In this document: piece by piece, positions 41,194 through 48,850 of the stretch
Numbering within the stretch: position 1 is the first letter of the stretch
How the letters are laid out: each line of letters starts with the position of its first letter
NCBI RefSeq assembly: GCF_001029105.3
Contig: NZ_CP011807.3
Location: 2,232,001-2,296,000 of the forward strand
Length of the DNA: 64,000 nt
Source of the DNA: Pandoraea faecigallinarum
Lineage (GTDB): Bacteria; Pseudomonadota; Gammaproteobacteria; Burkholderiales; Burkholderiaceae
Direction: 5' to 3'
Position numbers and translations under genes: made by a program
Notes under the pieces: generated by a model
What the model saw: the letters and a program-made list of their open reading frames with translations, nothing else
Database searches by the model: none
What the model was told of the DNA's origin: nothing

Positions 41194-41727
41194 ATGGCGG
41201 GACCGGCATTGAAGATCGAGCGGTTGACGCGCGAGGCGTTTGCGCCGTTTGGCGACGTGATCGAGTTGGCGGGGGCGAAGCATTTCGCGATCAATGGCGG
41301 GACGACCGAGCGTTTTCACGATTTGGCGACGGTGGATTTGGGGCCGCAGGGCGGGCGTACGCTGGTCAACGTCTTCCGGGGGCAGCCCAGGCAGTTGCCG
41401 TATGAGGTGAAGATGTTGGAGCGTCACCCGCTGGGCAGTCAGGCGTTCATTCCGCTGAAGACGACGCCGTACCTCGTGGTGGTTGCGCCGGCGGGCGAGT
41501 TGGACGTGAGCAAGATGCGCGCGTTCGTCTCGGAGGGTTGGCAGGGGGTGAACTATGCAAAGGGCGTGTGGCACCACCCGCTGTTGGCGCTCCATGAGGT
41601 GAGCGACTTCGTAGTGGTGGACCGGGGCGGCGAGGGTCACAACTGCGACGAGCAGGATTTGCCGGGCGTGTATTTGCTGACGCAGGCGGCTTTGGATGCC
41701 GTGCAGGCAACGCAGAAGGTCGCGTAG
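41194..41727 (+). CDS. allA: Ureidoglycolate lyase
   Basis: Splits ureidoglycolate to glyoxylate and urea. The product is 177 residues. [14 protein letters not shown] at the N-terminus, [14 protein letters not shown], and [12 protein letters not shown] are family motifs of the AllA cupin. The start is preceded by a strong AGGAG at 41182-41186. It is the last gene of the puuE-uraD-alc-allA series; the terminator that follows (41803-41827) has been interrupted by an IS1182-type element. Confidence 0.95.
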   Translation: MAGPALKIERLTREAFAPFGDVIELAGAKHFAINGGTTERFHDLATVDLGPQGGRTLVNVFRGQPRQLPYEVKMLERHPLGSQAFIPLKTTPYLVVVAPAGELDVSKMRAFVSEGWQGVNYAKGVWHHPLLALHEVSDFVVVDRGGEGHNCDEQDLPGVYLLTQAALDAVQATQKVA

Positions 41728-41805
41728 AACAGGAAACACGAGAAGCACGACGAAAACCGCGAGCCAGGCACGGGAGCGGAAGCGGAAGCGGCCATGAAAA
41801 TGAAA

Positions 41806-41827
41806 ACGCCGGGCTATTGCCCGGCGT
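41806..41827. repeat. Left copy of a 22-bp target-site duplication (terminator hairpin)
   Basis: A perfect 9-bp stem (41806-41814 with 41819-41827) around a TATT loop, preceded by AAA. An identical copy lies at 43397-43418, directly beyond the other end of the insertion sequence. The hairpin originally served as a bidirectional terminator between allA and the MATE gene. Confidence 0.9.
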
Positions 41828-43396
41828 CAGATTGCTGACGAACCCCTCGTTTTTCGGAGCGAGGGGTTTTATCTTTTAGGCAAGGGCGAATGGGCAGCGT
41901 AAGGGCGCGCACATTGAGAGACAAGCCCTCAGGACGCTCATGAGCCACCGAAACGGGCGCCAGAGGTACGAACGCTCGCCTAAACGCGCCCGTAGGCGCG
42001 CCACCAGCATCGCAATTTTCTTGATGTTCTGCGCCGCCGCAGCCAACAAGCACTGCTCGGCCACCTTGCGCAGCCCGCGCATGCGCGCATAGCGATGCCC
42101 ATGCAGTTGCTTGGCATCGGCAAAGCTGCGTTCCACCGTCTCCTTGCGCCGCGCGTAAATGCGTCGTCCCCACTCGCTCAGCCGCCTCGCGTCCACCCGC
42201 TGCTTGGCGCGCTCCCAGACGTGGCGCGTCACCACCTTCACCGCGTTGGCACTGTTCGTGCACTGTGCTCGTACCGGGCAGCACCGGCATATCCGAGCAT
42301 CGGATTTGTATTCCCGATAGCCGAGCCGGTTAGTCGTGCTGTACGGCAGCGCCTGTCCCTGCGGGCACACGTACTCGTTGCGGTACGCGTCGTACTGGAA
42401 CTGCCGTTTGTAGAACAGCCCCGGCTTGTGGTTCGGCGTGCGATAGCCCATCACCCCGGCAATCTCCCGCTCCTCCAGCCCCTGGCACACCGCTGGCGTG
42501 AAGTAGCCAGCATCCAGCCCCACCGCTTCCACCTTGAACTCAAAGCGCTCGCGCTGTCGATCCAGCCGCTCCAGATACGGCTGGCTGTCGTGCACCGAGG
42601 CCGGCGTCACATGCGTATCGGTAATGATCGCGTGCTTGGCGTCCACCGTGCGGTGGTCCAGATAGAAGAAGCCCTTCGGCTTGTCGTCCCGCACCATGTA
42701 GCCGCTGTCCGGATCGGTCCGGCTAATCTTGGTGTCCTTGCTCGACGGCGGCTCATCGTCGTCCCGATTCAGCGGCTTCTTGCCATGCGCGGCCCGGTCC
42801 GCATCCACTGCCGCATTGAGCTTCTCCAGATAGGCCGCAGGCGTCTGTTCCAGCTTTACCACGTCGAACTTGTTCTTGTTCGCGTTGGCCTTCAGGTGCG
42901 TGCTGTCGGTGTACAGCACACGGCCATCGACCAGACCACGGCCCATCGCCTGGCGCACGATCTCGTCGAAGATCTCCTGATACACCGTCGTGTCCGTGAA
43001 GCGTCGGCGGCGATTCTGTGAGAACGTCGACGCATCCGGCACCTTGTCGGTCAGCCGAAACCGGGCGAACCACCGGTAGGCGACGTTGACCTGGACCTCG
43101 CGCATCAACTGCCGCTCACTGCGCACCCCAAACAGGTAGCCGATGAACAGCAGCTTGAACATCACCACCGGATCGAGCGCCGGACGACCGTTGTCTGCGC
43201 AGTACAGATGCGCGACCTTTTCGCGGATGAATTCGAAATCCACTGCCGCGTCGATCTGGCGCAGCAGGTGGTCCTTCGGCACGAGTTCCTCGAGCGTCAC
43301 CATCTCGAGTTCGTGCTGCGTGGGCGTCGGGATCTTTAGCATCCTGCTATTAAAAAACAAAACCCTCGCACTTGGCGAGGGTTTGTCAGCAATCTG
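41828..43396 (-). mobile_element. IS1182-family insertion sequence, complete, 1569 bp
   Basis: Bounded by inverted repeats that begin CAGATTGCTGAC at both ends (left from 41828; right end at 43396 on the complement); the match continues as rAACCC. Each end then carries a stem-loop resembling a terminator (41841-41872 and 43356-43384). It contains one intact transposase gene and is flanked by a perfect 22-bp direct repeat. Long and variable duplications and insertion at hairpins are known for this family. Confidence 0.9.
41876..43342 (-). CDS. IS1182-family DDE transposase
   Basis: A 488-residue intact transposase. The N-terminal DUF772 domain reads DHLLRQIDAAVDF, then PALDPVVMFKLLFIGYLFGV and SERQLMREVQVNVAYRWF; the catalytic core follows with VLYTDSTHLKANANK and AVGLDAGYFTP, and YRTPNHKPG; a zinc-finger-like CRCCPVRAQC precedes ETVERSFADAKQLHGHRYAR, with the catalytic Glu. 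ATG 43342 (MLKIPTPTQHELEMV) was preferred to an earlier in-frame start at 43360, which would lie in the end structure. Confidence 0.92.
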   Translation of the reverse strand: MLKIPTPTQHELEMVTLEELVPKDHLLRQIDAAVDFEFIREKVAHLYCADNGRPALDPVVMFKLLFIGYLFGVRSERQLMREVQVNVAYRWFARFRLTDKVPDASTFSQNRRRRFTDTTVYQEIFDEIVRQAMGRGLVDGRVLYTDSTHLKANANKNKFDVVKLEQTPAAYLEKLNAAVDADRAAHGKKPLNRDDDEPPSSKDTKISRTDPDSGYMVRDDKPKGFFYLDHRTVDAKHAIITDTHVTPASVHDSQPYLERLDRQRERFEFKVEAVGLDAGYFTPAVCQGLEEREIAGVMGYRTPNHKPGLFYKRQFQYDAYRNEYVCPQGQALPYSTTNRLGYREYKSDARICRCCPVRAQCTNSANAVKVVTRHVWERAKQRVDARRLSEWGRRIYARRKETVERSFADAKQLHGHRYARMRGLRKVAEQCLLAAAAQNIKKIAMLVARLRARLGERSYLWRPFRWLMSVLRACLSMCAPLRCPFALA

Positions 43397-43418
43397 ACGC
43401 CGGGCTATTGCCCGGCGT
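43397..43418. repeat. Right copy of the 22-bp target-site duplication (terminator hairpin)
   Basis: Identical to 41806-41827, followed by TTTTC on the plus strand. On the minus strand the same stem ends the MATE transcript, so each side of the insertion kept one working hairpin. Confidence 0.9.
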
Positions 43419-43478
43419 TTTCATTTCGAGGAGGGAGAAAAAATACGAAGTGCGGGCAGGTGTGTGGACGATGCCCGG

Positions 43479-44876
43479 TCACGACGAACGCTGTTGGCAG
43501 CGTTTTGTGACGTGATGCCTGCCGTGCCGTTTTCGGTACAGCCAGGCGCTGACGGCAAGCGTTGTCGTTTCCGTGGCGAGGAGCGTGTACCAGATGGCGT
43601 CGCCACCGAAGTGTGCGTCGAGCATCCACAGAATCCCAAGCAGCAGAACCCAGCTTCGCAGCATGGCAATGGCCGCCGACGGGCCAGGGGCTTCGACGGC
43701 CGTGAGGTAGCCGGCCACGATCAGGTTGCCTGCCGCGGGCAGAAATGCGAGCGCGTACCAGATCACCGCATGCGCCAGAATCGCCCATGCTTCGCCGCCT
43801 GCGGGCAGGAACAGGAAAGTCAGCGGGCGCGCCAGCGTCGCCATCGCGATGGCCACCAGCAGCGAGAACCCCATGACGGCCACAACACCCAACCGGAACG
43901 CCCCTTGCAGGGCCTTAGCGTCCTGCGCGCCGCGATAGAAGCTGATCATCGGCTGCATGCTTTGCACGAGCGCAACCATCGTGACCGTTGCGCCGAGGGT
44001 CATGTACTCGAGAATCGCGTAGGCTGCGAGACCCGGTTCGCCGAAGTTCGTCAGAATGACGCGGTTGAAGGCGAAGACCGTCACGGCCGGGGCAATGGCG
44101 CCGAGAAATTCCGATGCGCCGTTATACATCGCGCGCCACACATGCGTCTGTCCGCCCCCGCCAAATGCATTGCGGGCTGGCACCACCTGCTTGGCGAACA
44201 CGAAGTGATAGGCGAGCATGAGGCTGCTCGACACCATCATCGACAACCCGGTTGCCAGCGACGCACCGTACATTCCCATTTCGCGCGCGACGATGAGCCA
44301 ATAGTCGAGCGCCACGTTCGCGAGCGCCCCGAGAAGCATCGCGTACAAACCGAACCGCGCGGCGCACGCGCCCTCCACGCGCAGGAACAACTCCATGGCA
44401 TAAAGACCATTCGCGAAGAGCACGAACCAGCCCCAGCCCGACAGGTAGGCCGCCACATCGGCTGTGAGGGCGCCTTCGGCGCCCAGCGCCGCGGCGATCT
44501 CATGCCGGAAGACGAGCACCGCGGCGCTCATCGCCACCCCCGCCACCAGCATGACCCAAAGGACTTGCGAGAATGCCCGGCGTGCGTCGGCGTGGCGTTG
44601 TTCGCCGAGCAAACGCGCAATGAGTGTGGCCCCGCCGACGCCGACCATCACACTGATTGCATACGGCACGTAGAGCAGCGGCACCACCAGATTCAGCGCT
44701 GCGAGCGCCTGCTGGCCGACGTAGCGGCCGATAAAGATGCCGTCGATCAGCGTATAGATCGTGTAGACCCAACCGGACAGGATCGTGGGTACGGCGAGAG
44801 ACGTGAATTCCTTGAGCAGCGACGTCGTCGCGCGCTGCACGTGGTGGTGTTGATTCGTAGATGTGGAAAGAGACAT
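43479..44876 (-). CDS. MATE-family multidrug/metabolite efflux transporter
   Basis: A 465-residue inner-membrane protein with about twelve helices in two repeats. The start of helix 1 reads LAVPTILSGWVYTIYTLIDG, followed by FIGRYVGQQALAALNLVVPL, a MATE signature; the second half repeats it as FAFNRVILTNFGEPGLAAYAI. It is of the DinF/MepA-like type. The substrate is unknown, but it lies between the ureide genes and puuD, so a purine breakdown product is possible. A histidine-bearing leader (NQHHHVQ) precedes helix 1. Confidence 0.9.
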   Translation of the reverse strand: MSLSTSTNQHHHVQRATTSLLKEFTSLAVPTILSGWVYTIYTLIDGIFIGRYVGQQALAALNLVVPLLYVPYAISVMVGVGGATLIARLLGEQRHADARRAFSQVLWVMLVAGVAMSAAVLVFRHEIAAALGAEGALTADVAAYLSGWGWFVLFANGLYAMELFLRVEGACAARFGLYAMLLGALANVALDYWLIVAREMGMYGASLATGLSMMVSSSLMLAYHFVFAKQVVPARNAFGGGGQTHVWRAMYNGASEFLGAIAPAVTVFAFNRVILTNFGEPGLAAYAILEYMTLGATVTMVALVQSMQPMISFYRGAQDAKALQGAFRLGVVAVMGFSLLVAIAMATLARPLTFLFLPAGGEAWAILAHAVIWYALAFLPAAGNLIVAGYLTAVEAPGPSAAIAMLRSWVLLLGILWMLDAHFGGDAIWYTLLATETTTLAVSAWLYRKRHGRHHVTKRCQQRSS

Positions 44877-45309
44877 GGTCCCCCCGATGACATCGCACCG
44901 CGTCGTTTCGGGACGCGGCTCACCGTGGCTTGCACATCGAAAACTTCAGGGTGGGGAGTGTTGCCGCTCACGCGCAAGCGATGGCGTAAGCGCTCCACCG
45001 CGCGGCGTCGCGCCCTGTAGCGGGGGACGCCGGCGGGGCGGTCAGACGGACGGAGGGAACATCGCCTGGTGCAAATGCACCCAGACGACGCCTTGCCGGG
45101 AGGCGGAAAAAAGCAGGAAATTCATGATATTGATCATGGTGTCGATCGTTCGTCCCGGACAGGCCGGGCGCGTATGACAGACACCGACCTTCACGCGCGA
45201 GTTCCCCGGCGTGTGACGGTCTGACGGGCGGGGGAGGGGGCGATGGCTGTAGCTACCACCATGGGAATCCCGGAACGAACGCGATACGCTTCGCGGCGAA
45301 CGCCGGACG
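44877..45309. other. Intergenic region between the MATE gene and the puuD terminator
   Basis: About 430 nt without a believable gene; the open frames here are GC-biased shadows. An inverted repeat CATGAT-ATTG-ATCATG at 45123-45138 lies some 250 nt upstream of the MATE start and could be an operator. Otherwise nothing was recognised. Confidence 0.5.
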
Positions 45310-45333
45310 AAAAAAGGGGCGCCGAAGCGCCCC
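45310..45333 (-). terminator. Rho-independent terminator of puuD
   Basis: On the minus strand GGGGCGC (complement of 45327-45333), a TTCG loop and GCGCCCC are followed by six T (complement of 45310-45315). It lies 45 nt after the puuD stop. Confidence 0.9.
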
Positions 45334-45377
45334 AACATGGGTCCAGCAAGAAAGTCGGTCGTTGCCGGCGTGCGCCG

Positions 45378-46583
45378 TTACTGCTGCGCGCCGCCGTTGA
45401 ACCAGGCAGCAATCTTCTGACGTTCTTCGTCGGTCATCTGGGTCACATTGCCCAGCGGCATTGACTTGAGCGCCACCGATTGCTGATAAATGCGTTGGGC
45501 GTTCTGCGAGATTTCGGCCGGGGTGTCGAGCATCACGCCTGCCGGTGCGCTGCCCATCATGGTCGGCTTGGCCGAGTGGCAGGTGGCGCAACGTTGCGTG
45601 AGAATCGGCTGAATCTCCGAGAGTTTCACGGCCGGGGCGGCAGTTTCGCCATGGGCGCCCGCGGCCGGGGCCGGCGCGGGACGCGGCGCGGCGAACACGG
45701 CAACGCCGGCGAGCAGTGCGGCGCCAGCCACGGGCAGCGCGTACAGATTCTTGCCAGCGTGACGCAGCACGAAGAACTGACGAATCATCGCGCCTGCGGC
45801 CATGATGATCGTGAGGATCACCCAGTTGTACGGGTTGCTGTACGTGAACGCGTAGTGGTTGCTGATCATGATGAACACGACCGGCAGCGTGAAATACGTG
45901 TTGTGCACCGAGCGTTGCTTGCCGAGCTTGCCCCAGACCGGGTTCGGGACTTCGCCTTTCGCGAGTGCGTCCACGCTCTTGCGTTGCCCCGGAATGATCC
46001 AGAAGAAGACATTGGCCGACATCGACGTGGCCATCATGGCGCCCACGATCAGGAACGCGGCACGACCCGCGAAGATGTGCGTCGTGGCAAACGTCGCGGC
46101 CACCACGAACAGGGCGACGGCGATGCCGAGCACGCGTTCGTTCTTGCCCAGCAGGCGGCACAGGAAGTCGTAGACGAACCAGCCCCCGATCAGGAACGCC
46201 ACCGCAAGGCCCACGGCCTGACCCGGTTGCAGATCCATCACGTTCTTGTCGATCAAATAGGTTTGCGGTTGCAGCAGGTACAGTACGCAGAACAGGGCGA
46301 AGCCCGAAAGCCACGTGGTGTACGACTTCCACTTCGACCAGTGCAGGTCCTCAGGCATCTGCGGCGGCGAGTTCAGGTACTTCTGCGCGTGGTAGAAACC
46401 CCCGCCGTGCACCGACCACATCTCGCCGAATACGCCTTTTTGCTTGTCTTCGGCGGCCTTGGGCGGCTTCAGACCGTTGTCCAGCATCACGAAATAGAAC
46501 GACTCGCCAATCCAGGCAATGGCGGCCACCACGTGCAGCCAGCGCAGCAACAGATTGACCCAGTCGGTAATAAACGCTTCCAT
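45378..46583 (-). CDS. puuD: Membrane urate oxidase PuuD with cytochrome c domain
   Basis: Oxidises urate to 5-hydroxyisourate and passes electrons to its fused cytochrome c, so needs no soluble uricase. The product is 401 residues. The N-terminal part (about 1-295) is a membrane domain of about eight helices, with conserved WLHVVAAIAWIGESFYF and MWSVHGGGFYHAQKY. An Ala/Pro linker leads to a cytochrome c domain with the haem motif CATCH at 332-336 and later a Met (SMPLGNVTQM) as likely sixth ligand. It lies 40 nt downstream of uraH on the same strand. Confidence 0.94.
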   Translation of the reverse strand: MEAFITDWVNLLLRWLHVVAAIAWIGESFYFVMLDNGLKPPKAAEDKQKGVFGEMWSVHGGGFYHAQKYLNSPPQMPEDLHWSKWKSYTTWLSGFALFCVLYLLQPQTYLIDKNVMDLQPGQAVGLAVAFLIGGWFVYDFLCRLLGKNERVLGIAVALFVVAATFATTHIFAGRAAFLIVGAMMATSMSANVFFWIIPGQRKSVDALAKGEVPNPVWGKLGKQRSVHNTYFTLPVVFIMISNHYAFTYSNPYNWVILTIIMAAGAMIRQFFVLRHAGKNLYALPVAGAALLAGVAVFAAPRPAPAPAAGAHGETAAPAVKLSEIQPILTQRCATCHSAKPTMMGSAPAGVMLDTPAEISQNAQRIYQQSVALKSMPLGNVTQMTDEERQKIAAWFNGGAQQ

Positions 46584-46623
46584 CTTATGTTCTCCTCAAC
46601 TGCCTGACGTTCACGTTCGCGGT

Positions 46624-46974
46624 TTAGCTACCGCGATACGTGGAAAAGCTCCACGGCGACACCAGAAGGGGCACGTGGTAATGCTGCGAAGGCTCGGCGA
46701 TGCCGAAACGCAGGACAACGCGATCGACGAAGCGCGGCGTGGGCACGTTCACACCCTGCGCAGCAAAGTAGTCGCCCGCGTGGAACACAAGCTCATATTC
46801 GCCAGTAACGAAGTCTTCGCCTTCGAGCAACGGCTTGTCGCAACGGCCGTCGGCATTGGTCTGCACGTCGCGCAGCGAACGGCGCTCGCCGTCAACGCGC
46901 CACAACTCGACACGGATGCCGGCGCCGGGCTTGCCGTGCGATGTATCTAGTACGTGGGTAGTCAGTCGTCCCAT
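46624..46974 (-). CDS. uraH: 5-hydroxyisourate hydrolase (transthyretin-related protein)
   Basis: Hydrolyses 5-hydroxyisourate to OHCU, between PuuD and UraD. The product is 116 residues: GRLTTHVLDTSHGKPGAG at the N-terminus, RVELWR, and the diagnostic C-terminal YRGS tetrapeptide. It is the first gene of a uraH-puuD pair. An IS1111-group element lies only 6 nt upstream of its ATG, so the bases just before the start no longer provide a Shine-Dalgarno sequence (GTTCATATAGACATC-ATG). The coding region is intact; expression is in doubt. Confidence 0.94.
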   Translation of the reverse strand: MGRLTTHVLDTSHGKPGAGIRVELWRVDGERRSLRDVQTNADGRCDKPLLEGEDFVTGEYELVFHAGDYFAAQGVNVPTPRFVDRVVLRFGIAEPSQHYHVPLLVSPWSFSTYRGS

Positions 46975-46983
46975 GATGTCTAT

Positions 46984-47261
46984 ATGAACGCGTCCCGTTT
47001 GCAACAGTTTTCGCGTGTTTTGATAGACAGGATGGGCTGCAGCTCTATATCCGGCCTCGATGCAGTCGGTACAGTCGCTGCGGGCCCCTATGAAATTCGC
47101 TGACTCGCACCTCATTCTCCCGGCGAGCTCAAAGCTCGAGGCATCATTCAGGTTTAGCGAGTCCCGGTCCTACCTGGCTTGTCATCACACTCGATTGCTG
47201 CGCAACCTTTCGACGTTCACCCTGTGTTTAAACGTTAATCCTCTACGCAAGCGCTGCCCGT
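46984..47261 (-). ncRNA. Noncoding end of the IS1111 element, probable guide (bridge/seeker) RNA region
   Basis: About 280 nt between the transposase stop and the right-end repeat hold no gene but several short stems, such as CGAGCT/AGCTCG (47123-47128 with 47132-47137) and CCCGT/ACGGG (47257-47271). In the IS1111 group this 3' end encodes the guide RNA that directs target choice. Assignment is from position only. Confidence 0.45.
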
Positions 47262-48281
47262 TTAGACGGGTTTCACGCTCACGTATCCCTTCTGGTACTG
47301 CCGGTCATGGGCAAGAACTGCCCAGATCGTTCGCGCCATCTTGTTGGCTAACGCGACGATTACGACATTTTTTGGCCGCCGCTTCTGGATTTGTTCGACC
47401 CACTCACCGGGCTCTTTCGCATGCGTCAGCACAGATCGTGCACCGTGAATCAGCAGGGTGCGCAGATATGTGTCGCCGCGCTTTGATATGCCATGCAAGT
47501 TCACCTTGCCGCCCGAACCCGTCTGCTTCGGCACGATCCCAACCCACGCGGCAAACTCTCGTCCCGAACTGAACGCTTTCGCATCTCCCATCATCGCGAC
47601 AGCTGCTGTTGCCGTCAGTAATCCAACACCGGGAATCTCGCTGATGGCCTTGACCGCCTTATCCTCTTTCTTCCACTCGCGCATCCGACGCTCGATCTCA
47701 GCGATCTGCTCATCAAGCTTCTCCAGTCCGTTCCACTGCGCGCGAAACGTATCGATCAGCACGGCAGGCAAACGCTCCGCAATCCGTTCGAGCACAGCGG
47801 GTATTTCCTTATCGAGCTTCGCCCGACTCTTGCCCATCACTTCACCGTATTCCGTTAGCAGCCCTCGCAGAGCATTAATCTGCATCGTGCGAAATTTGAT
47901 CAGTTGCTGTCTCATCCGGTGCAGCCCCAGCATGGCTTGCTGCATTTCGGTCTTTACTGCGACCGGCTTGCCCGGCTGCTGCACGGCCAGCCAGATCGCC
48001 TTCGCATCAGCCGCATCGCTCTTGTTCCTGATGTTGAAAGCCTTTACGAACTCCCCCGGCATCAGCTTCACCTCGTGGCCCAGCTTCGCGAGTTGCCGGG
48101 CCCAGTGGTGCGCACCACCGCACGCTTCCATCCCGATCAGGCACGGCGCTCGGTTCGCAAAATGCTCAAGGAACTTTGCCCGCTTGATCGGCTTGTTCAC
48201 GATCTCGCCAGTTTCCTGATCGACGTAATGCACTTGGAACACACTTTTCGCGATGTCTACACCCACTGCCGTACAATTCAC
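47262..48281 (-). CDS. IS110-family transposase (IS1111 group)
   Basis: A 339-residue DEDD recombinase. The N-terminal RuvC-like domain begins VGVDIAKSVFQVHYVD, with IGMEACGGAHHWARQL, MPGEFVKAFNIRNKSDAADA and LGLHRMRQQLIKFRTMQIN. The C-terminal Tnp_20 domain has ISEIPGVGLLTATA, FAAWVGIVPKQTGSGGKVN and GDTYLRTLLIHGARS with the catalytic Ser region. The start is GTG at 48281, preceded by GGAGG six bases away; the upstream open frame to 48374 is not coding. Confidence 0.92.
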   Translation of the reverse strand: MNCTAVGVDIAKSVFQVHYVDQETGEIVNKPIKRAKFLEHFANRAPCLIGMEACGGAHHWARQLAKLGHEVKLMPGEFVKAFNIRNKSDAADAKAIWLAVQQPGKPVAVKTEMQQAMLGLHRMRQQLIKFRTMQINALRGLLTEYGEVMGKSRAKLDKEIPAVLERIAERLPAVLIDTFRAQWNGLEKLDEQIAEIERRMREWKKEDKAVKAISEIPGVGLLTATAAVAMMGDAKAFSSGREFAAWVGIVPKQTGSGGKVNLHGISKRGDTYLRTLLIHGARSVLTHAKEPGEWVEQIQKRRPKNVVIVALANKMARTIWAVLAHDRQYQKGYVSVKPV

Positions 48282-48407
48282 TCGGATCCTCCGGTTGCTT
48301 TGGAAAACTTCGTATTTTCCACTTTGGGCACATCGATGCCGTTGGCCCGTGAGGATCCACCTTCCTTTGCTCACTCGGTCACGGGGTGGGACGCGTTCAT
48401 TTCATTC

Positions 48408-48850
48408 TCCTGTGATGGATGGGTGCATTGTAGGGAGATGGCGGCCCGGCAACGCGCGCAATACCAAAGATAAAAACGTGCACATACCCTGTCACGCCGG
48501 ACAAAAAGCCGAAGCCCGTCAAGCGGCACGTCAATATGGCATGGGGACGTCTCAAGCGTACGTCGCATGCGCGGGAATTGGGATTTTTGGGAGCGCTATC
48601 CGGTTTCGTTATCGCGGATATAACGATATTCGTATGACCCGTTATCGCAGCAGGAGACACGTCGCCCGGAAAGCCCAATGGTTACGTGGATCCTTGGGGA
48701 AAACCCGAAACGCATAATAAGCATTCATGCATACGTTCCATGAAAAAAACACTATAGCCGTGGGTGGTCTTGCCGCAAAAGGCGTCGACCTGCACCATTG
48801 AGTCACCCTAAAAATAGACATCAAACAGCCCCCCGAGGGACGGAGACGCA
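48408..48850. other. Divergent control region between uraH (displaced) and the purine permease gene
   Basis: About 440 nt without a gene. On the minus strand AGGA at 48408-48411 and TACAAT (complement of 48427-48432) look like the original uraH ribosome binding site half and -10. Toward the permease, GTTATCGC occurs at 48608-48615 and 48641-48648, and CGTTAT/ATAACG form an inverted repeat at 48607-48625. The right third is AT-rich. A GGAG at 48840-48843 serves the permease. Confidence 0.5.

Larger units (their letters stand above)
46981..48407 (-). mobile_element. IS110-family element of the IS1111 group, about 1427 bp
   Basis: One transposase gene lies between 13-bp inverted repeats ATGAACGCGTCCC (46984-46996) and its complement (48388-48400). 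IS1111-group elements have subterminal repeats, 7 bp in at the tnp-start end and 3 bp in at the other. Applying that rule gives 46981-48407. Removing exactly this segment rejoins AGGA to GACATCATG, restoring a good ribosome binding site for uraH, which supports the boundaries. No target duplication is evident. Confidence 0.85.

Noticed and set aside
45042..45338. Minus-strand open frame of 98 codons between the MATE and puuD genes
   Set aside because: It runs through the puuD terminator, has no ribosome binding site, and shows a composition typical of noncoding GC-rich DNA.
48371..48678. Minus-strand open frames in the control region upstream of the purine permease
   Set aside because: They cross the inferred IS boundary at 48407 and show no recognisable domain.
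48408..48850. Purine or xanthine riboswitch upstream of the permease gene
   Set aside because: No recognisable conserved riboswitch core or stable multi-stem fold could be traced by eye; a covariance search would be needed to revisit this.
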